DNA of 64,000 nucleotides from Legionella sp. Its GTDB lineage: Bacteria; Pseudomonadota; Gammaproteobacteria; Legionellales; Legionellaceae. A program made the position numbers and the translations under genes. The notes beneath the pieces were generated by a model, which was given only the letters and a program-made list of their open reading frames with translations, searched no databases and was not told where the DNA came from. The stretch is taken from assembly GCA_030158115.1 (NCBI GenBank), contig JAOATK010000010.1:1-64000 (forward strand). Direction: 5' to 3'. This document shows, in pieces, positions 26,904 through 36,836 of the stretch; positions within the stretch are counted from its first letter, which is position 1; every line of letters starts with the position of its first letter.

Positions 26904-26928
26904 CTTGATTACGCTTTGTTACATCAAG
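26904..26928. repeat. Small palindromic repeat remnant at the folD end
   Basis: CTTGAT..ATCAAG encloses TACGCTTTGTTAC, a shortened member of the window's palindromic family. It overlaps the last codon of folD and lies between the converging folD and 26701 genes. Confidence 0.5.
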
Positions 26929-27781
26929 AAAAGTCATGGCAACGCGCTGCCATCATGGTATTTTCCAGCAAGCTGACTATTGTCATAGGCCCAACTCCCC
27001 CAGGAACAGGAGTTATCCATGCGACCTTATCTTGTGCTTTTTTAAAATCAACATCGCCTCGTAGACTACCATCAGCTAAGCGATGAATGCCTACATCAAC
27101 CAGTACCTGATTTTTATTTAGCCAATCGACATTGACCACATCCATTTGTCCTGCTGCAACAATCACAATATCAGCTATTTTTACTAATTTATCTAAATGT
27201 TGTGTCAATCGATGACAGATAGTCACCGTGGCTCCAGCTAATAGTAACTCCAAACTCATCGGGCGTCCTACTATATTAGATGCTCCAATCACTACCGCAT
27301 GCTTGCCTTTAATATCGATTTTATAAAAATTTAAAAGAGTTATTATTCCTAGTGGAGTGCAGGGGCGTAATAGAGGATTTTTTTGAGCTAAACGTCCTAA
27401 ATTATAGGGATGAAAGCCATCGACGTCTTTTTTAGGCTGAATACGCTCAATAATGACTGCTTCATTAATGTGTTTAGGCAAAGGCAGTTGGATTAAAATA
27501 CCGTCGATCTCATTCGAGTGATTCAATTCATCAATGAGTTTGATTAAATCATCTTGACTAATGTCTTTAGGTAAATCATAAGAGTGGGATGTGATACCCA
27601 CTTCAAGGCAAGCCTTTCTTTTATTCGTCACATAAACTGAGGAGGCAGGGTCATTCCCAACAAGTACTACTGCAAGTCCAGGTGCACGGTGCCCTTTTTG
27701 AAGATGTTCTTGTACCTGTTGTTTTAATTCATTTCGGCGAAGTGAAGCTAAAAATTTTCCATCAATTAACGATGCTGTCAT
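26924..27781 (-). CDS. folD: Bifunctional methylenetetrahydrofolate dehydrogenase/cyclohydrolase FolD
   Basis: This enzyme interconverts 5,10-methylene- and 10-formyl-tetrahydrofolate. The chosen ATG at 27781 has AAGGA eight bases upstream and yields 285 residues, the normal FolD length; a longer frame to 27826 adds an unlikely 15 residues. Motifs include YVTNKRKA with the catalytic lysine, QLPLPKH, and the NADP-binding [10 protein letters not shown]; the C-terminus has [10 protein letters not shown]. It overlaps the preceding gene's 3' end by 20 bases, so translation may be coupled. Confidence 0.95.
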   Translation of the reverse strand: MTASLIDGKFLASLRRNELKQQVQEHLQKGHRAPGLAVVLVGNDPASSVYVTNKRKACLEVGITSHSYDLPKDISQDDLIKLIDELNHSNEIDGILIQLPLPKHINEAVIIERIQPKKDVDGFHPYNLGRLAQKNPLLRPCTPLGIITLLNFYKIDIKGKHAVVIGASNIVGRPMSLELLLAGATVTICHRLTQHLDKLVKIADIVIVAAGQMDVVNVDWLNKNQVLVDVGIHRLADGSLRGDVDFKKAQDKVAWITPVPGGVGPMTIVSLLENTMMAARCHDFS

Positions 27782-29546
27782 GCATAAATTCCTTAAATTG
27801 TGGAGTAAGCAAATTGTCCCAGGCAAAAAAATCAGGCCAAAAAACTTGGAGTGCGCATAGGAAGTTATAACCTAATTTCAGATTAATATGTAATAAATTA
27901 TCTATGGTTTTTATAAAATGAGCACTATTAAATTCTTCGTTGTTCGCCTTAGAGTGGTTCTGATCACTTAACATTTTTTGAAACATACTCTGTAATGAAT
28001 CAGTTAGTATTTGTGGAACAGGCAGATTGCCATCGAATATTCGATGATCAGCACTAATTGAAAGGGGTAAATGATCTTGAATTTCAAAAGACCCACTTGC
28101 TTTATTCCAAACTTGTTTACGCTCTATTTGCAGCATCACCATTTTCATGGATTCATTTTTTAGTAGGGGTGATTTAGCTGCTGTGTAACCACAAGAACCA
28201 ATATTACTTAAAGTGATAATAGGGGTTCCTGGTAAATAGTTTCCATAAATAGTAGAGGCAAAATCAAATAACGTGTTTTCGTCAAAGGAGAGGAGATCAG
28301 GATAAGATTTTTCTAAGGCTTCGCGCTTTTGATAACAATATACCATCAGGTCTAAAATATTTCGGATTCGCTGAGCTAAAGTTTGAACACTTAGTTCGTG
28401 GCAGTTTTTAAAGACAATAGTACCAATTTGATCACGACATCCGGGTAGCTGCACAATAATCCCTACATAGGCGTCTTCGCTTTGAATTAATTTTTTATAA
28501 CGTAAGTAGATTCGGTATTCATCATTTTCTTTTAGACAGTTGCTTAAGGCTTGTAACATGAGTGTTGTGATGGTTTCTGGAGGAAATTTTTTGTTAAAAA
28601 AATCAAGATAGGTGATATCTAGATTAAATTGAGAAACCATAGTGGCATCACTTGAATTATCCCATTGAGTTGAGAGCAGCTTTCTCATGGGGGTCATTTC
28701 AATTTCATATTGAGATTGTGAATATTCTAGAACCGTGGGTAGAATATTTTGCAAAACATGCATGAAATCAGACCACTTTTTTCCTGGTTGAAGGTTGATT
28801 TTTTTCAATTGCTTCTGATGTTTTGCATTAAGTGATTGAATAAAAAGGGATACACCTTCCGCGCCTAACAAAAAAGATGAAGCTAGCATATATTGGAACT
28901 GAAGAAATATATTAATCAGTAGGTGTTCTTCTAAATATTCTAATTTAACCTGCATAACGTTCATATCAGGCATGCCTATATCTTGATATAAATCCGCCTC
29001 ACTGACATGGCGATGCTCATCACTTAGAATGATACGAAATACCTCAGGAGCAATGTCTTGTTGGGCATAGCATTTAAATGCTTCCTCAATCCAGCCTTCA
29101 GCAATTAAATTCAATAACATAACCGCTACTTTAGGGCAGTTTTCATTTCTTATAAAATCACACAAGAGCTCAACTTTTTCATTGTAATGAGGAGGAAGTG
29201 AGTAGGGACTACATAATAAATAAACAATTTTAGTGAACACAAGCCCATGGAAAATTTCATCGAGCAATTGTTGGTGCATTCTCTCTTTATTTTCTTGAGA
29301 GGACATTTTATCTTTAAATTTTAAGGGGATTTGAATTGCTAAAACTTCCAATTGAGCTAAAAGAGAAAAAGCATAAACATAAAGTAATTTATCGTGTTTT
29401 ATTTCAAAAGGAAGTCCCTTGGCAAATAACTGATCCATGCGTTTTTTAATTAGGAGTTGATCAGCAGAACTAATTTTTTCCCATCCCTCAAGGATCCATT
29501 TCTCAGAACCCCATCGTGTCTGCAGTAACTTATTGAAATCATCCAT
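27762..29546 (-). CDS. Ferritin-like diiron domain fused to E2-type acyltransferase domain
   Basis: This 594-residue protein of unknown function has two recognisable parts. Residues about 50-250 are helical with Glu67, the pair E97-I-F-H100, Glu154 and the pair E177-H-R-H180, the E..ExxH..E..ExxH ligand pattern of ferritin-like diiron proteins. Residues about 284-525 resemble the catalytic domain of 2-oxoacid dehydrogenase E2 acyltransferases: TPMRKLL..QW entry, SNIGSCG and [10 protein letters not shown] with His501 and Asp505. No lipoyl or E1/E3-binding domain is present, and no E1 or E3 gene is nearby, so it is not a normal E2. The C-terminal 70 residues are extra. It lies between a barrel gene and folD, close enough for one transcript. 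Confidence 0.75.
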   Translation of the reverse strand: MDDFNKLLQTRWGSEKWILEGWEKISSADQLLIKKRMDQLFAKGLPFEIKHDKLLYVYAFSLLAQLEVLAIQIPLKFKDKMSSQENKERMHQQLLDEIFHGLVFTKIVYLLCSPYSLPPHYNEKVELLCDFIRNENCPKVAVMLLNLIAEGWIEEAFKCYAQQDIAPEVFRIILSDEHRHVSEADLYQDIGMPDMNVMQVKLEYLEEHLLINIFLQFQYMLASSFLLGAEGVSLFIQSLNAKHQKQLKKINLQPGKKWSDFMHVLQNILPTVLEYSQSQYEIEMTPMRKLLSTQWDNSSDATMVSQFNLDITYLDFFNKKFPPETITTLMLQALSNCLKENDEYRIYLRYKKLIQSEDAYVGIIVQLPGCRDQIGTIVFKNCHELSVQTLAQRIRNILDLMVYCYQKREALEKSYPDLLSFDENTLFDFASTIYGNYLPGTPIITLSNIGSCGYTAAKSPLLKNESMKMVMLQIERKQVWNKASGSFEIQDHLPLSISADHRIFDGNLPVPQILTDSLQSMFQKMLSDQNHSKANNEEFNSAHFIKTIDNLLHINLKLGYNFLCALQVFWPDFFAWDNLLTPQFKEFMHDSIVN

Positions 29547-29563
29547 TAACTGAAACGCCTGTT

Positions 29564-30361
29564 TTACTTAACATTGTTTTTCTCTCCCAAGAGATAACTA
29601 AGAGAAATCAATATTTCATTAGATCGATAGGAGCCTGGATTTAGTGATTGATTTGACCATGTACCTTTGCCTGGGCCTGAGCTGGTTGGTCCTAAATCTT
29701 GATAGATATAACCCAAAGAGGCAATAAGTTGAGGCATGACTTGGAGATCAAGACCTATGCCGAGATGATATGAAAATTCACTAGTACTAAAGTTTGCAAA
29801 GGCAGGGTTTACACGAGCAGTTACGCCAACAGGGGCTCTTTCTTTATAACCAGAAGTTCTATTAAAGGAAGTTCCGATACCTCCATTCACATAAGGAGAT
29901 AATTTTCCGTATTCAAACAGATTAAATTTGGCAGAGGCCAATAACAAATTAGAGGTTAGTTGCCAATGATAGGAGTAAGATGCAAATTCGGGGAGAGAAT
30001 ATAGGGCAATGGAGTTGCCTAAATCTGTTCTAAAAAAATATTGCCAAAAGACTCCGAATGAATAAGTAGGAAGCCAATAACTCTCACGTTTCCAACGCCG
30101 ACCCAATGATAAAGCAATAACGGGTTCGTTTTTGCTTTTAGTAGGATAATAATCTTTATTATAAGGTGCCGCTAAGCCAGTATTTACTTTTATTGGATTA
30201 TTCCATTGTGGGTATTGTTCGCCTGCTCCTAATGTAACAAACCAATTCCCTGTGGAACTGAAAAGAGGGGAGAATTGTTGTTCAGTAGGTTGAGAAAAAG
30301 CCTGGGTGTTCAGTGCGAGTAATAGAGCAGGAATACTGGAGTAAAAAAAATACCGTTTCAT
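29564..30361 (-). CDS. Outer-membrane beta-barrel protein
   Basis: This 265-residue secreted protein has a signal peptide ending near NTQAFS and the opening GNWFVTLGAGEQYPQW. Strand-like segments fill the rest (YSFGVFWQYFFRTDLG, KLSPYVNGGIGTSFN, ASLGYIYQDLG, NEILISLSYLLG). It resembles other Legionella surface barrels of the OmpW/OprF-like size class. It is 17 bases upstream of the ferritin-like/E2 fusion on the same strand, so the three genes to folD probably form one unit. Confidence 0.8.
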   Translation of the reverse strand: MKRYFFYSSIPALLLALNTQAFSQPTEQQFSPLFSSTGNWFVTLGAGEQYPQWNNPIKVNTGLAAPYNKDYYPTKSKNEPVIALSLGRRWKRESYWLPTYSFGVFWQYFFRTDLGNSIALYSLPEFASYSYHWQLTSNLLLASAKFNLFEYGKLSPYVNGGIGTSFNRTSGYKERAPVGVTARVNPAFANFSTSEFSYHLGIGLDLQVMPQLIASLGYIYQDLGPTSSGPGKGTWSNQSLNPGSYRSNEILISLSYLLGEKNNVK

Positions 30362-30577
30362 AGAAGCATCTCATTATTTTAAAGCGTTTATTTACATACT
30401 TATTACTACCGTAGAGGAAGCTATCATGGCTTATTGAATGAAATCAAGAAAAATATCTTATCCAAAGCAGGAGGTTTATTCAGTATTTTCTGGTAGTTAA
30501 AAAAAATGAATCATTTAAAAGTATGGACAAAGCAATGGCTGTAAGATAAATTGAGCATTTTTGTGTAGGAATAATCA

Positions 30578-31369
30578 ATGCGTATCGCCTTAGTGCTTGA
30601 ATATGATGGCAGCCACTATCATGGCTGGCAGGCACAAACAGGCTTGCATACTGTACAACAAGCCGTAGAAAATGCCATATCTAAAGTAGCTGATAGTCCT
30701 ATTTCTGTGGTTTGTGCTGGTAGAACGGATACAGGGGTGCATGCCACGAATCAAGTGATTCATTTTGATACAGATAAAGAGCGAAGTATTCGTGCCTGGA
30801 TTCATGGTGTGAACTCTTTTTTACCTAAAGATGTGTGTGTTAAATGGGGCAAAGAACTGCCTGAAACATTTCATGCTCGTTATTCTGCAACGGCAAGAAG
30901 ATATCGCTATGTAATATATAATGGTGCAATACGACCAGCTGTATTACGTAGTAATATGACTTGGCAGTATCGGCAATTAGATCATCGTTTAATGCATCAG
31001 GCAGGTCAATTTTTATTGGGTGAAAATGATTTTACTTCTTTTCGTTCAGTTCAATGTCAATCAAAGACTCCGATGCGAAATGTTCATCAATTACAAGTGA
31101 CGAGAACCCATGATTTGGTAGTAATTGACATTACTGCGAACGCATTTTTACATCATATGGTGCGCAATATTGCAGGGGTGCTCATTGCCGTAGGTTCAGG
31201 GAAAAATCCTGTGTCCTGGGTTGAAGAGGTTTTAAAGGCAAAAGATAGAAAATTAGGAGCAGAAACAGCGCCTCCTTATGGTTTGTATTTTGTAGAAGTC
31301 ACCTATCCTCAAGAATTTACTGTGCTTCAAAACCCTCCAGGGCCTTCTTTTCTTTGGGAGAAGGGCTAA
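30578..31369 (+). CDS. truA: tRNA pseudouridine synthase A
   Basis: This 263-residue TruA forms pseudouridine at positions 38-40 of tRNA anticodon arms. The catalytic aspartate is Asp51 in AGRTDTGVHA, and the family's DFTSFRS and FLHHMVRN segments are intact. Its length is typical. It is followed by a short palindromic repeat and then glnS. Confidence 0.96.
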   Translation: MRIALVLEYDGSHYHGWQAQTGLHTVQQAVENAISKVADSPISVVCAGRTDTGVHATNQVIHFDTDKERSIRAWIHGVNSFLPKDVCVKWGKELPETFHARYSATARRYRYVIYNGAIRPAVLRSNMTWQYRQLDHRLMHQAGQFLLGENDFTSFRSVQCQSKTPMRNVHQLQVTRTHDLVVIDITANAFLHHMVRNIAGVLIAVGSGKNPVSWVEEVLKAKDRKLGAETAPPYGLYFVEVTYPQEFTVLQNPPGPSFLWEKG

Positions 31370-31370
31370 G

Positions 31371-31405
31371 TAACCTGGATTAGGCTTCACTGCATCCAGG
31401 CTACA
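31371..31405. repeat. Short palindromic repeat between truA and glnS
   Basis: AACCTGGAT..ATCCAGGCTAC with a TAGGCTTCACTGC core is a short form of the dispersed family. It fills most of the truA-glnS gap. Confidence 0.65.
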
Positions 31406-31427
31406 ATTTTTATAATGGGAAAAAACA

Positions 31428-33083
31428 ATGACAGAATCGACTGAAAAACGCGCTCATTTTATAAGACAATTAATTACTGATGAATTAGCCAGTGGCAAAC
31501 ATCAATCAGTAGTCACACGTTTCCCCCCAGAGCCCAATGGCTATCTTCATGTCGGGCATGCGAAGTCTATTTGTTTGAATTTTGGCTTGGCAGAAGAATT
31601 TGGTGGAATTTGTTATTTACGTTTTGATGATACCAATCCCATAAAAGAAGAAGAAGAATACGTTAATGCCATTATTGATGATGTGCGTTGGCTTGGTTTT
31701 GAATGGTGTGGCATGACCCATTCATCGGATTATTACCAAGAGCTTTATGATTTTGCAGTGTTACTCATTAAAAAAAATCTGGCCTATGTTGATAGTTTGA
31801 CCATGGAAGAAATTCGTGCTTACCGAGGCACCTTGCAAGAGCCTGGTCGTGAAAGTCCTTATCGAAACAGACCAATGGAAGAAAGTCTAGATCTCTTTAC
31901 GCGTATGAAAGCAGGGGAGTTTCCTGATGGAACTCATGTATTAAGAGCAAAAATTGACATGCAATCTGGTAACGTTAATATGCGTGATCCCGTGTTATAT
32001 CGTATTCGTCATGTAAACCATCAACGTACAGGGGATGCTTGGTGTATTTATCCTATGTATGATTACGCCCATCCCATTTCAGATGCGCTAGAAAAAATCA
32101 CCCATTCATTATGCACTTTAGAGTTTCAGGATCACCGACCACTTTATGATTGGTTTATTGAACATTTACCTGTGCCTGCAAAACCCGTACAAACAGAATT
32201 TGCACGTTTAAATTTATCTCATACAGTCACATCAAAACGTAAATTACGTGAGTTAGTGGAAAAAAATGCGGTAAAAGGTTGGGATGACCCACGCATGCCG
32301 ACATTACGTGGCATGCGTAAGCGAGGATATCCTCCAGCAGCCATTCGTCAATTTTGTGAAATGATAGGCATTTCACGTAGTGATTCAGTGATTGACATGT
32401 CTTTATTGGAAGAGTGTGTTCGCACTGAATTAAATAAGACTGCTAAACGTGTTTTATGTGTCATGGATCCACTCAAAATTGTGATAGAAAATTATCCTGA
32501 AGATAAAGTGGAAATGCTGCAGGCAGCCTTTAACCCACAAGATCCAGAGTCTTTAACTCGTGAACTGCCTTTTTCTCGAGAAATTCTGATTGAGCGCTCA
32601 GATTTTATGGAAGATCCTCCAAAAAAATACTTTCGCTTAGCTCCTGGGGCTGAAGTGCGTTTGCGTCATTCTTATGTCATTAAATGTCATGAAGTAGTCC
32701 GTGATGCTCAAGGTGAAGTGATTGAGTTGCGTTGTACTTACGATGAAAATACTTTAGGTAAAAATCCGCAAGATCGAAAGGTAAAAGGTGTTATTCATTG
32801 GGTATCTAAGTCATATGCACATCCCCTGACTGTGCTTCAATATGATCGCTTATTTACGGATGCCAATCCTGCTCGTGAAGAGGATTTTTTCCAATTTTTA
32901 AATACGGATTCACTGCAAAAGCAGTTAGCGTTTGCTGAGCCTTCTTTAGCCAATCAATCAGTCGGTGAAGTATTTCAGTTTGAACGATTGGGATATTACT
33001 GTGTGAATGAAACCCAAGAGGGGCGTGTGAATATGGTTCATCGAGTGGTGGATTTAAAAAGTAATTGGGAAAAAGTAAGTTAA
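31428..33083 (+). CDS. glnS: Glutaminyl-tRNA synthetase
   Basis: This 551-residue class I synthetase charges tRNA-Gln. The HIGH motif appears as PPEPNGYLHVGHAKS near residue 32 and the KMSKS-like loop as VTSKRKL, where E. coli has VMSKRKL. The C-terminal anticodon-binding beta-barrels are present. The ATG follows a short A-rich leader after the repeat. A hairpin terminator lies 13 bases after the stop, so glnS probably ends its own transcript. Confidence 0.96.
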   Translation: MTESTEKRAHFIRQLITDELASGKHQSVVTRFPPEPNGYLHVGHAKSICLNFGLAEEFGGICYLRFDDTNPIKEEEEYVNAIIDDVRWLGFEWCGMTHSSDYYQELYDFAVLLIKKNLAYVDSLTMEEIRAYRGTLQEPGRESPYRNRPMEESLDLFTRMKAGEFPDGTHVLRAKIDMQSGNVNMRDPVLYRIRHVNHQRTGDAWCIYPMYDYAHPISDALEKITHSLCTLEFQDHRPLYDWFIEHLPVPAKPVQTEFARLNLSHTVTSKRKLRELVEKNAVKGWDDPRMPTLRGMRKRGYPPAAIRQFCEMIGISRSDSVIDMSLLEECVRTELNKTAKRVLCVMDPLKIVIENYPEDKVEMLQAAFNPQDPESLTRELPFSREILIERSDFMEDPPKKYFRLAPGAEVRLRHSYVIKCHEVVRDAQGEVIELRCTYDENTLGKNPQDRKVKGVIHWVSKSYAHPLTVLQYDRLFTDANPAREEDFFQFLNTDSLQKQLAFAEPSLANQSVGEVFQFERLGYYCVNETQEGRVNMVHRVVDLKSNWEKVS

Positions 33084-33096
33084 TTGGACATTGAAC

Positions 33097-33131
33097 AGCA
33101 CCGCATTTAAAAAGATTGATGCGGTGCTTTT
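33097..33131 (+). terminator. Intrinsic terminator of glnS
   Basis: AGCACCGCAT (33097-33106) and ATGCGGTGCT (33119-33128) form a perfect 10-bp stem with a 12-base loop, followed by a short T-run. It lies between the glnS stop and the cysS start. Confidence 0.75.
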
Positions 33132-33158
33132 CATACAGTGTGATAGAGAGGAGCACAG

Positions 33159-34526
33159 ATGTTACAGATATATAATTCCTTAACCAGAAAGAAAGAACCA
33201 TTTGTTGCGATAACTCCTGGAAAAATTGGCCTGTATGTGTGTGGCATCACTGTATATGATGTATGTCATCTGGGGCATGCACGTTCCATGGTATCTTTTG
33301 ACGTCATTATTCGTTATTTACGATCTCAAGGTCATGATGTCAATTTTGTTCGAAACATTACCGATATTGATGACAAAATTATTGCACGTGCTAATGAGCG
33401 CGGTGTTTCGATTGATGAGTTAACGAATCAATATATTGCGAGCATGCATGCGGACATGCAAGCCTTAAATATTTTACCCCCTAATCACGAGCCTCGAGCT
33501 ACTGAACATATTTCAGCAATTGTGCATTTGATCGAGTGTTTATTGATAAAGAAGCATGCCTATGTGAGTGATAATGGCGATGTATGCTATCAAGTCGATT
33601 CATTTGCTGATTATGGGAAGTTATCACACAAAGATTTAGAGGGCTTAGTTTCTGGAGCACGCGTTGAAATTGTGAAAGAAAAACGCTCACCCTTAGATTT
33701 TGTGTTATGGAAAAAAGCCAAGCCAGGTGAACCGAGTTGGCCATCTCCTTGGGGAGAAGGGCGCCCAGGTTGGCACATTGAATGCTCTGCTATGGCCATG
33801 GAAGAATTAGGCGAACAATTTGACATTCACGGTGGTGGTTTGGATTTGCAATTTCCTCACCATGAAAATGAAATTGCACAAAGCGAAGCCGCGACAGACA
33901 AGCCTTTTGCCAATTATTGGATGCATGTGGGTATGCTCCAGGTTAATAATGAAAAAATGTCTAAATCATTAGGTAATTTTTTTACTATTGAAGATGTGCT
34001 AGCCAATCATCATCCTGAAGTGGTACGTTATTTTCTATTGAGCAGTCATTACCGCAGCTCATTAAATTATTCGGATGACAATTTAACCAATGCTAAAAAA
34101 GCATTAACACGCCTGTATCAAAGCATTAAAGACAGCTCAACTAGTGAAAGCGATGAATTAGATAATCGTTGGATTAACGAATTTAACCAGGCAATGGATG
34201 ATGATTTCAATACACCTATCGCTTTGTCTGTACTGTTCCAGTTAAGTCATGAAATTAATAAAAATAATACCCCTATCTTAGCCGCCACCCTCAAACACCT
34301 AGCAAGTATTATGGGTTTACTCCAATCAGAACCTTCCTCCTTTTTACAAGCCGGTCTTGCGGAAAATGATCGTGAAGGCATTGAGCAATTAATTACAGAG
34401 CGCTTAGAAGCTCGAGCCGCGCGCAATTGGGCACGTGCGGATCAGATTAGAGCAGAGTTATTAAGCCAGGGAATTGAGCTTGAGGATGGAGCTAATAGCA
34501 CTACTTGGCGAAAAATAGAAAAGTAG
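33159..34526 (+). CDS. cysS: Cysteinyl-tRNA synthetase
   Basis: This 455-residue class I synthetase has the zinc-binding and HIGH region ([17 protein letters not shown]), the zinc-site [12 protein letters not shown] and [15 protein letters not shown] stretches, and the KMSKS loop ([11 protein letters not shown]). It has full length with no odd features. It is preceded by a GAGAGGAG ribosome site and followed by an unknown gene 36 bases on. Confidence 0.96.
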   Translation: MLQIYNSLTRKKEPFVAITPGKIGLYVCGITVYDVCHLGHARSMVSFDVIIRYLRSQGHDVNFVRNITDIDDKIIARANERGVSIDELTNQYIASMHADMQALNILPPNHEPRATEHISAIVHLIECLLIKKHAYVSDNGDVCYQVDSFADYGKLSHKDLEGLVSGARVEIVKEKRSPLDFVLWKKAKPGEPSWPSPWGEGRPGWHIECSAMAMEELGEQFDIHGGGLDLQFPHHENEIAQSEAATDKPFANYWMHVGMLQVNNEKMSKSLGNFFTIEDVLANHHPEVVRYFLLSSHYRSSLNYSDDNLTNAKKALTRLYQSIKDSSTSESDELDNRWINEFNQAMDDDFNTPIALSVLFQLSHEINKNNTPILAATLKHLASIMGLLQSEPSSFLQAGLAENDREGIEQLITERLEARAARNWARADQIRAELLSQGIELEDGANSTTWRKIEK

Positions 34527-34562
34527 ACTAGACTGAAAGTAGAGTATATATGGGAGAATATT

Positions 34563-35180
34563 ATGGTAAGAAATCCATTCAAAAAACTCATATCTAAAGC
34601 TCAGGCTGCGGTGAGTGAATTAGGGGCTGAGATAGACAATGAAAGTGACATGCATCAAGCGGTATTGCAATTACTTAATAACGTGATAGAGACACGCAGT
34701 GTAAATCAAGGACGTCTTCCAATTCAAGTTGAAAAAGCGGCAGACAATTTTATAAAAGCGCTAAATGAGATTTTAGAAAAGGATAGAGAAAATCAAGGGT
34801 CTCGTATTGCGATTAGTCAATTTGCCTTAGCAAATGCCACTATTGCAATCATTCATAAATACCAACCAAAATTAGAAGCTGCTCCTGGTTTCTGGAATCA
34901 ATTGAAAGCTCATATTAACAATTTTATTGAGCGAGTGACAGGGATAAAAGATGCTTTGAAAACAGAAAAAACAGAGTTTTCAAACAATGATAAATTTGGT
35001 GGGTATAAACAAAAGGTCAGAGATTTAAAGCAAAAGCTAGAAAGTCCTGATGAACAGTTGAATAAAAGTATAACTAAAGGGAAAGCTAAGCGTGAGGATA
35101 AACCTGAGATTGCTGCTGTAAAAAGAAAATACACGACAAAAGACCCGGAATCGGGTTCGACGCCATCACCTCATCCTTGA
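34563..35180 (+). CDS. Unknown helical protein
   Basis: This 205-residue protein has no signal peptide or clear membrane segment. The first two thirds are predicted helices (KLISKAQAAVSELGAEID, QVEKAADNFIKALNEIL, FWNQLKAHINNFIERV), and the last 70 residues are lysine-rich and probably disordered, ending PESGSTPSPHP. GGGAG eight bases before the ATG supports the start. No family is recognised. The short helical body and hydrophilic tail are compatible with a secreted Legionella substrate, but nothing proves it. Confidence 0.65.
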   Translation: MVRNPFKKLISKAQAAVSELGAEIDNESDMHQAVLQLLNNVIETRSVNQGRLPIQVEKAADNFIKALNEILEKDRENQGSRIAISQFALANATIAIIHKYQPKLEAAPGFWNQLKAHINNFIERVTGIKDALKTEKTEFSNNDKFGGYKQKVRDLKQKLESPDEQLNKSITKGKAKREDKPEIAAVKRKYTTKDPESGSTPSPHP

Positions 35181-35335
35181 TTAGGCTCTACTGCATCAAG
35201 GCTACAAGAGTGCTATCGTAGCCTTGATGTAGTGCACAGCGCGTAATCCGGGAGGTTCGCGAAGCGGCTCAAACTCTAGAAGGACTATACTTTGTATAGG
35301 GTTTCCCGGATTGCGCTTTGCTCCATCCAGGCTAT
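35175..35335. repeat. Palindromic dispersed repeat, full unit plus partial copy
   Basis: A partial copy (CTTGATTAGGC..CATCAAGGCTAC) runs to about 35205. A full unit follows at 35218-35335, from GTAGCCTTGATG through GTAATCCGGGA, TTCGCGAAGCGG, GGACTATAC and TTTCCCGGATTGCGC to CATCCAGGCTAT. The layout mirrors 1-172: a partial copy next to a full unit. It separates two converging genes. Confidence 0.85.
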
Positions 35336-35343
35336 GATATATT

Positions 35344-36831
35344 TTAATTTTGTGTGGTAACGCGAAGCACTTCTGCGAGGGATGTATCGCCCATTAGTAC
35401 GCGCTTAAATCCATCTTCACGTATGCTGGGTGTTGTAGGTCTTAAATAATTTTCCATGGTCTGTAAATTTTCATTTCTATGAATCATGCCTCTTAGGGTT
35501 TCATCTAAAGTAATTAATTCATAAATACTGGTTCGTCCTTTGTAGCCTAAATGATTGCACAAATCACAGCCCTTGGGCTCAGCAATTTTAGATAGGTCGG
35601 TATTTGAGGGCAGTCTCATAAGTTCTATTTCATCCTCTCTTAATTGATGAGGAGTCTTGCAATGAGGACATAATTTTCGAACTAAGCGTTGCGCAATCAA
35701 TCCTACTATACTGGATGACAGTAAAAAAGATTCTACCCCCATATCGCGCAGACGAGTTAAAGCACCTAGAGCAGTGTTGGTGTGTAATGTTGAGAGTACT
35801 AAGTGGCCTGTTAGACTGGCTTGTACTGCAATCTCAGCGGTCTCCAGATCACGAATCTCACCAATCATAACCACATCTGGATCTTGTCTTAAAATAGCTC
35901 TTAAACCTTTGGCAAAGGTCATTTGGACTTTGGTGTTGACTTGAGTTTGGCCGATACCCTCTAAATCATATTCAATGGGATCTTCAATCGTTAAAATATT
36001 GCGGCTTACTTGATTTAACTCTGTCAGCATCGCATAAAGCGAGGTTGTTTTACCAGAACCGGTTGGCCCCGTCATGAGAATAATACCATGAGGCTCGGCA
36101 ATTAATTGACGGATAGTATTAACAGCAGCATCCGGCATCCCTAATAGACTGAGATTTAAATTAGCTGCCTGCTTATCTAAAATTCGTAATACCACACGCT
36201 CCCCGTGATTAGAGGGAAGGGTAGATACCCTGACATCAATGTTGTGTCCACCAATGCGTAATGAAATACGACCATCTTGAGGAATGCGCTTTTCTGCAAT
36301 GTCTAATTTAGCCATTACTTTAACCCTGGAAATAACTAAGGGAGCAATTGCACGTTGAATTTCGAGCACCTCATGCAATACACCATCCACTCTATTACGT
36401 ACCAAGACACGGTCTTCATAGGTTTCAATATGAATATCAGATGCTTTTTGTTTTATCGCTTGAGTAAATAAGGCATTGAGTAAACGAATGATAGGCGCAT
36501 CATCTTGATTTTCTAATAAGTCTTCGCTGACAGGAAGCTGGCTTGCCAGCAAGGAAAGATCCATGTCTTCTTCCATGTCCCCAGCAGTTTCTAAGATGGA
36601 TGAAGTTGATTGATAGACATGAGCAAGATGTTGTTGAAAAGTGGGCTCGTCTACTTGTTTTAGCGATAAATCACATTGCAATAAGCGTTTAATTTCTGAA
36701 AGAGCCTGCAAAGAAGCGCTTGGCAAATGATAAACTAAAGCGTGTTCGTTGACCATTTCACCAGCGACAACAACCCCATGTTTTTTTGCAAAACTGTAAG
36801 GGATTTTAAGATGCTTTTGTCCTGTTGCCAT
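35344..36831 (-). CDS. lspE: Type II secretion ATPase LspE (GspE)
   Basis: This 495-residue traffic ATPase drives pseudopilus assembly in type II secretion. Walker A GPTGSGKT is at 255-262, a Walker B-type VMIGEIRD at 321-328, and the zinc-binding tetracysteine set is Cys388, Cys391, Cys422 and Cys425. An N-terminal domain (1-110) contacts the inner-membrane platform. It starts five bases after the lspD stop. Other T2SS genes are absent here, consistent with the split gene arrangement known in Legionella. The tetracysteine favours GspE over a plain PilB. Confidence 0.92.
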   Translation of the reverse strand: MATGQKHLKIPYSFAKKHGVVVAGEMVNEHALVYHLPSASLQALSEIKRLLQCDLSLKQVDEPTFQQHLAHVYQSTSSILETAGDMEEDMDLSLLASQLPVSEDLLENQDDAPIIRLLNALFTQAIKQKASDIHIETYEDRVLVRNRVDGVLHEVLEIQRAIAPLVISRVKVMAKLDIAEKRIPQDGRISLRIGGHNIDVRVSTLPSNHGERVVLRILDKQAANLNLSLLGMPDAAVNTIRQLIAEPHGIILMTGPTGSGKTTSLYAMLTELNQVSRNILTIEDPIEYDLEGIGQTQVNTKVQMTFAKGLRAILRQDPDVVMIGEIRDLETAEIAVQASLTGHLVLSTLHTNTALGALTRLRDMGVESFLLSSSIVGLIAQRLVRKLCPHCKTPHQLREDEIELMRLPSNTDLSKIAEPKGCDLCNHLGYKGRTSIYELITLDETLRGMIHRNENLQTMENYLRPTTPSIREDGFKRVLMGDTSLAEVLRVTTQN

Positions 36832-36836
36832 AGAGC

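Noticed and set aside
27782..27826. Longer FolD start
   Set aside because: It adds 15 residues not seen in FolD, lies further inside the upstream gene and lacks a ribosome site.
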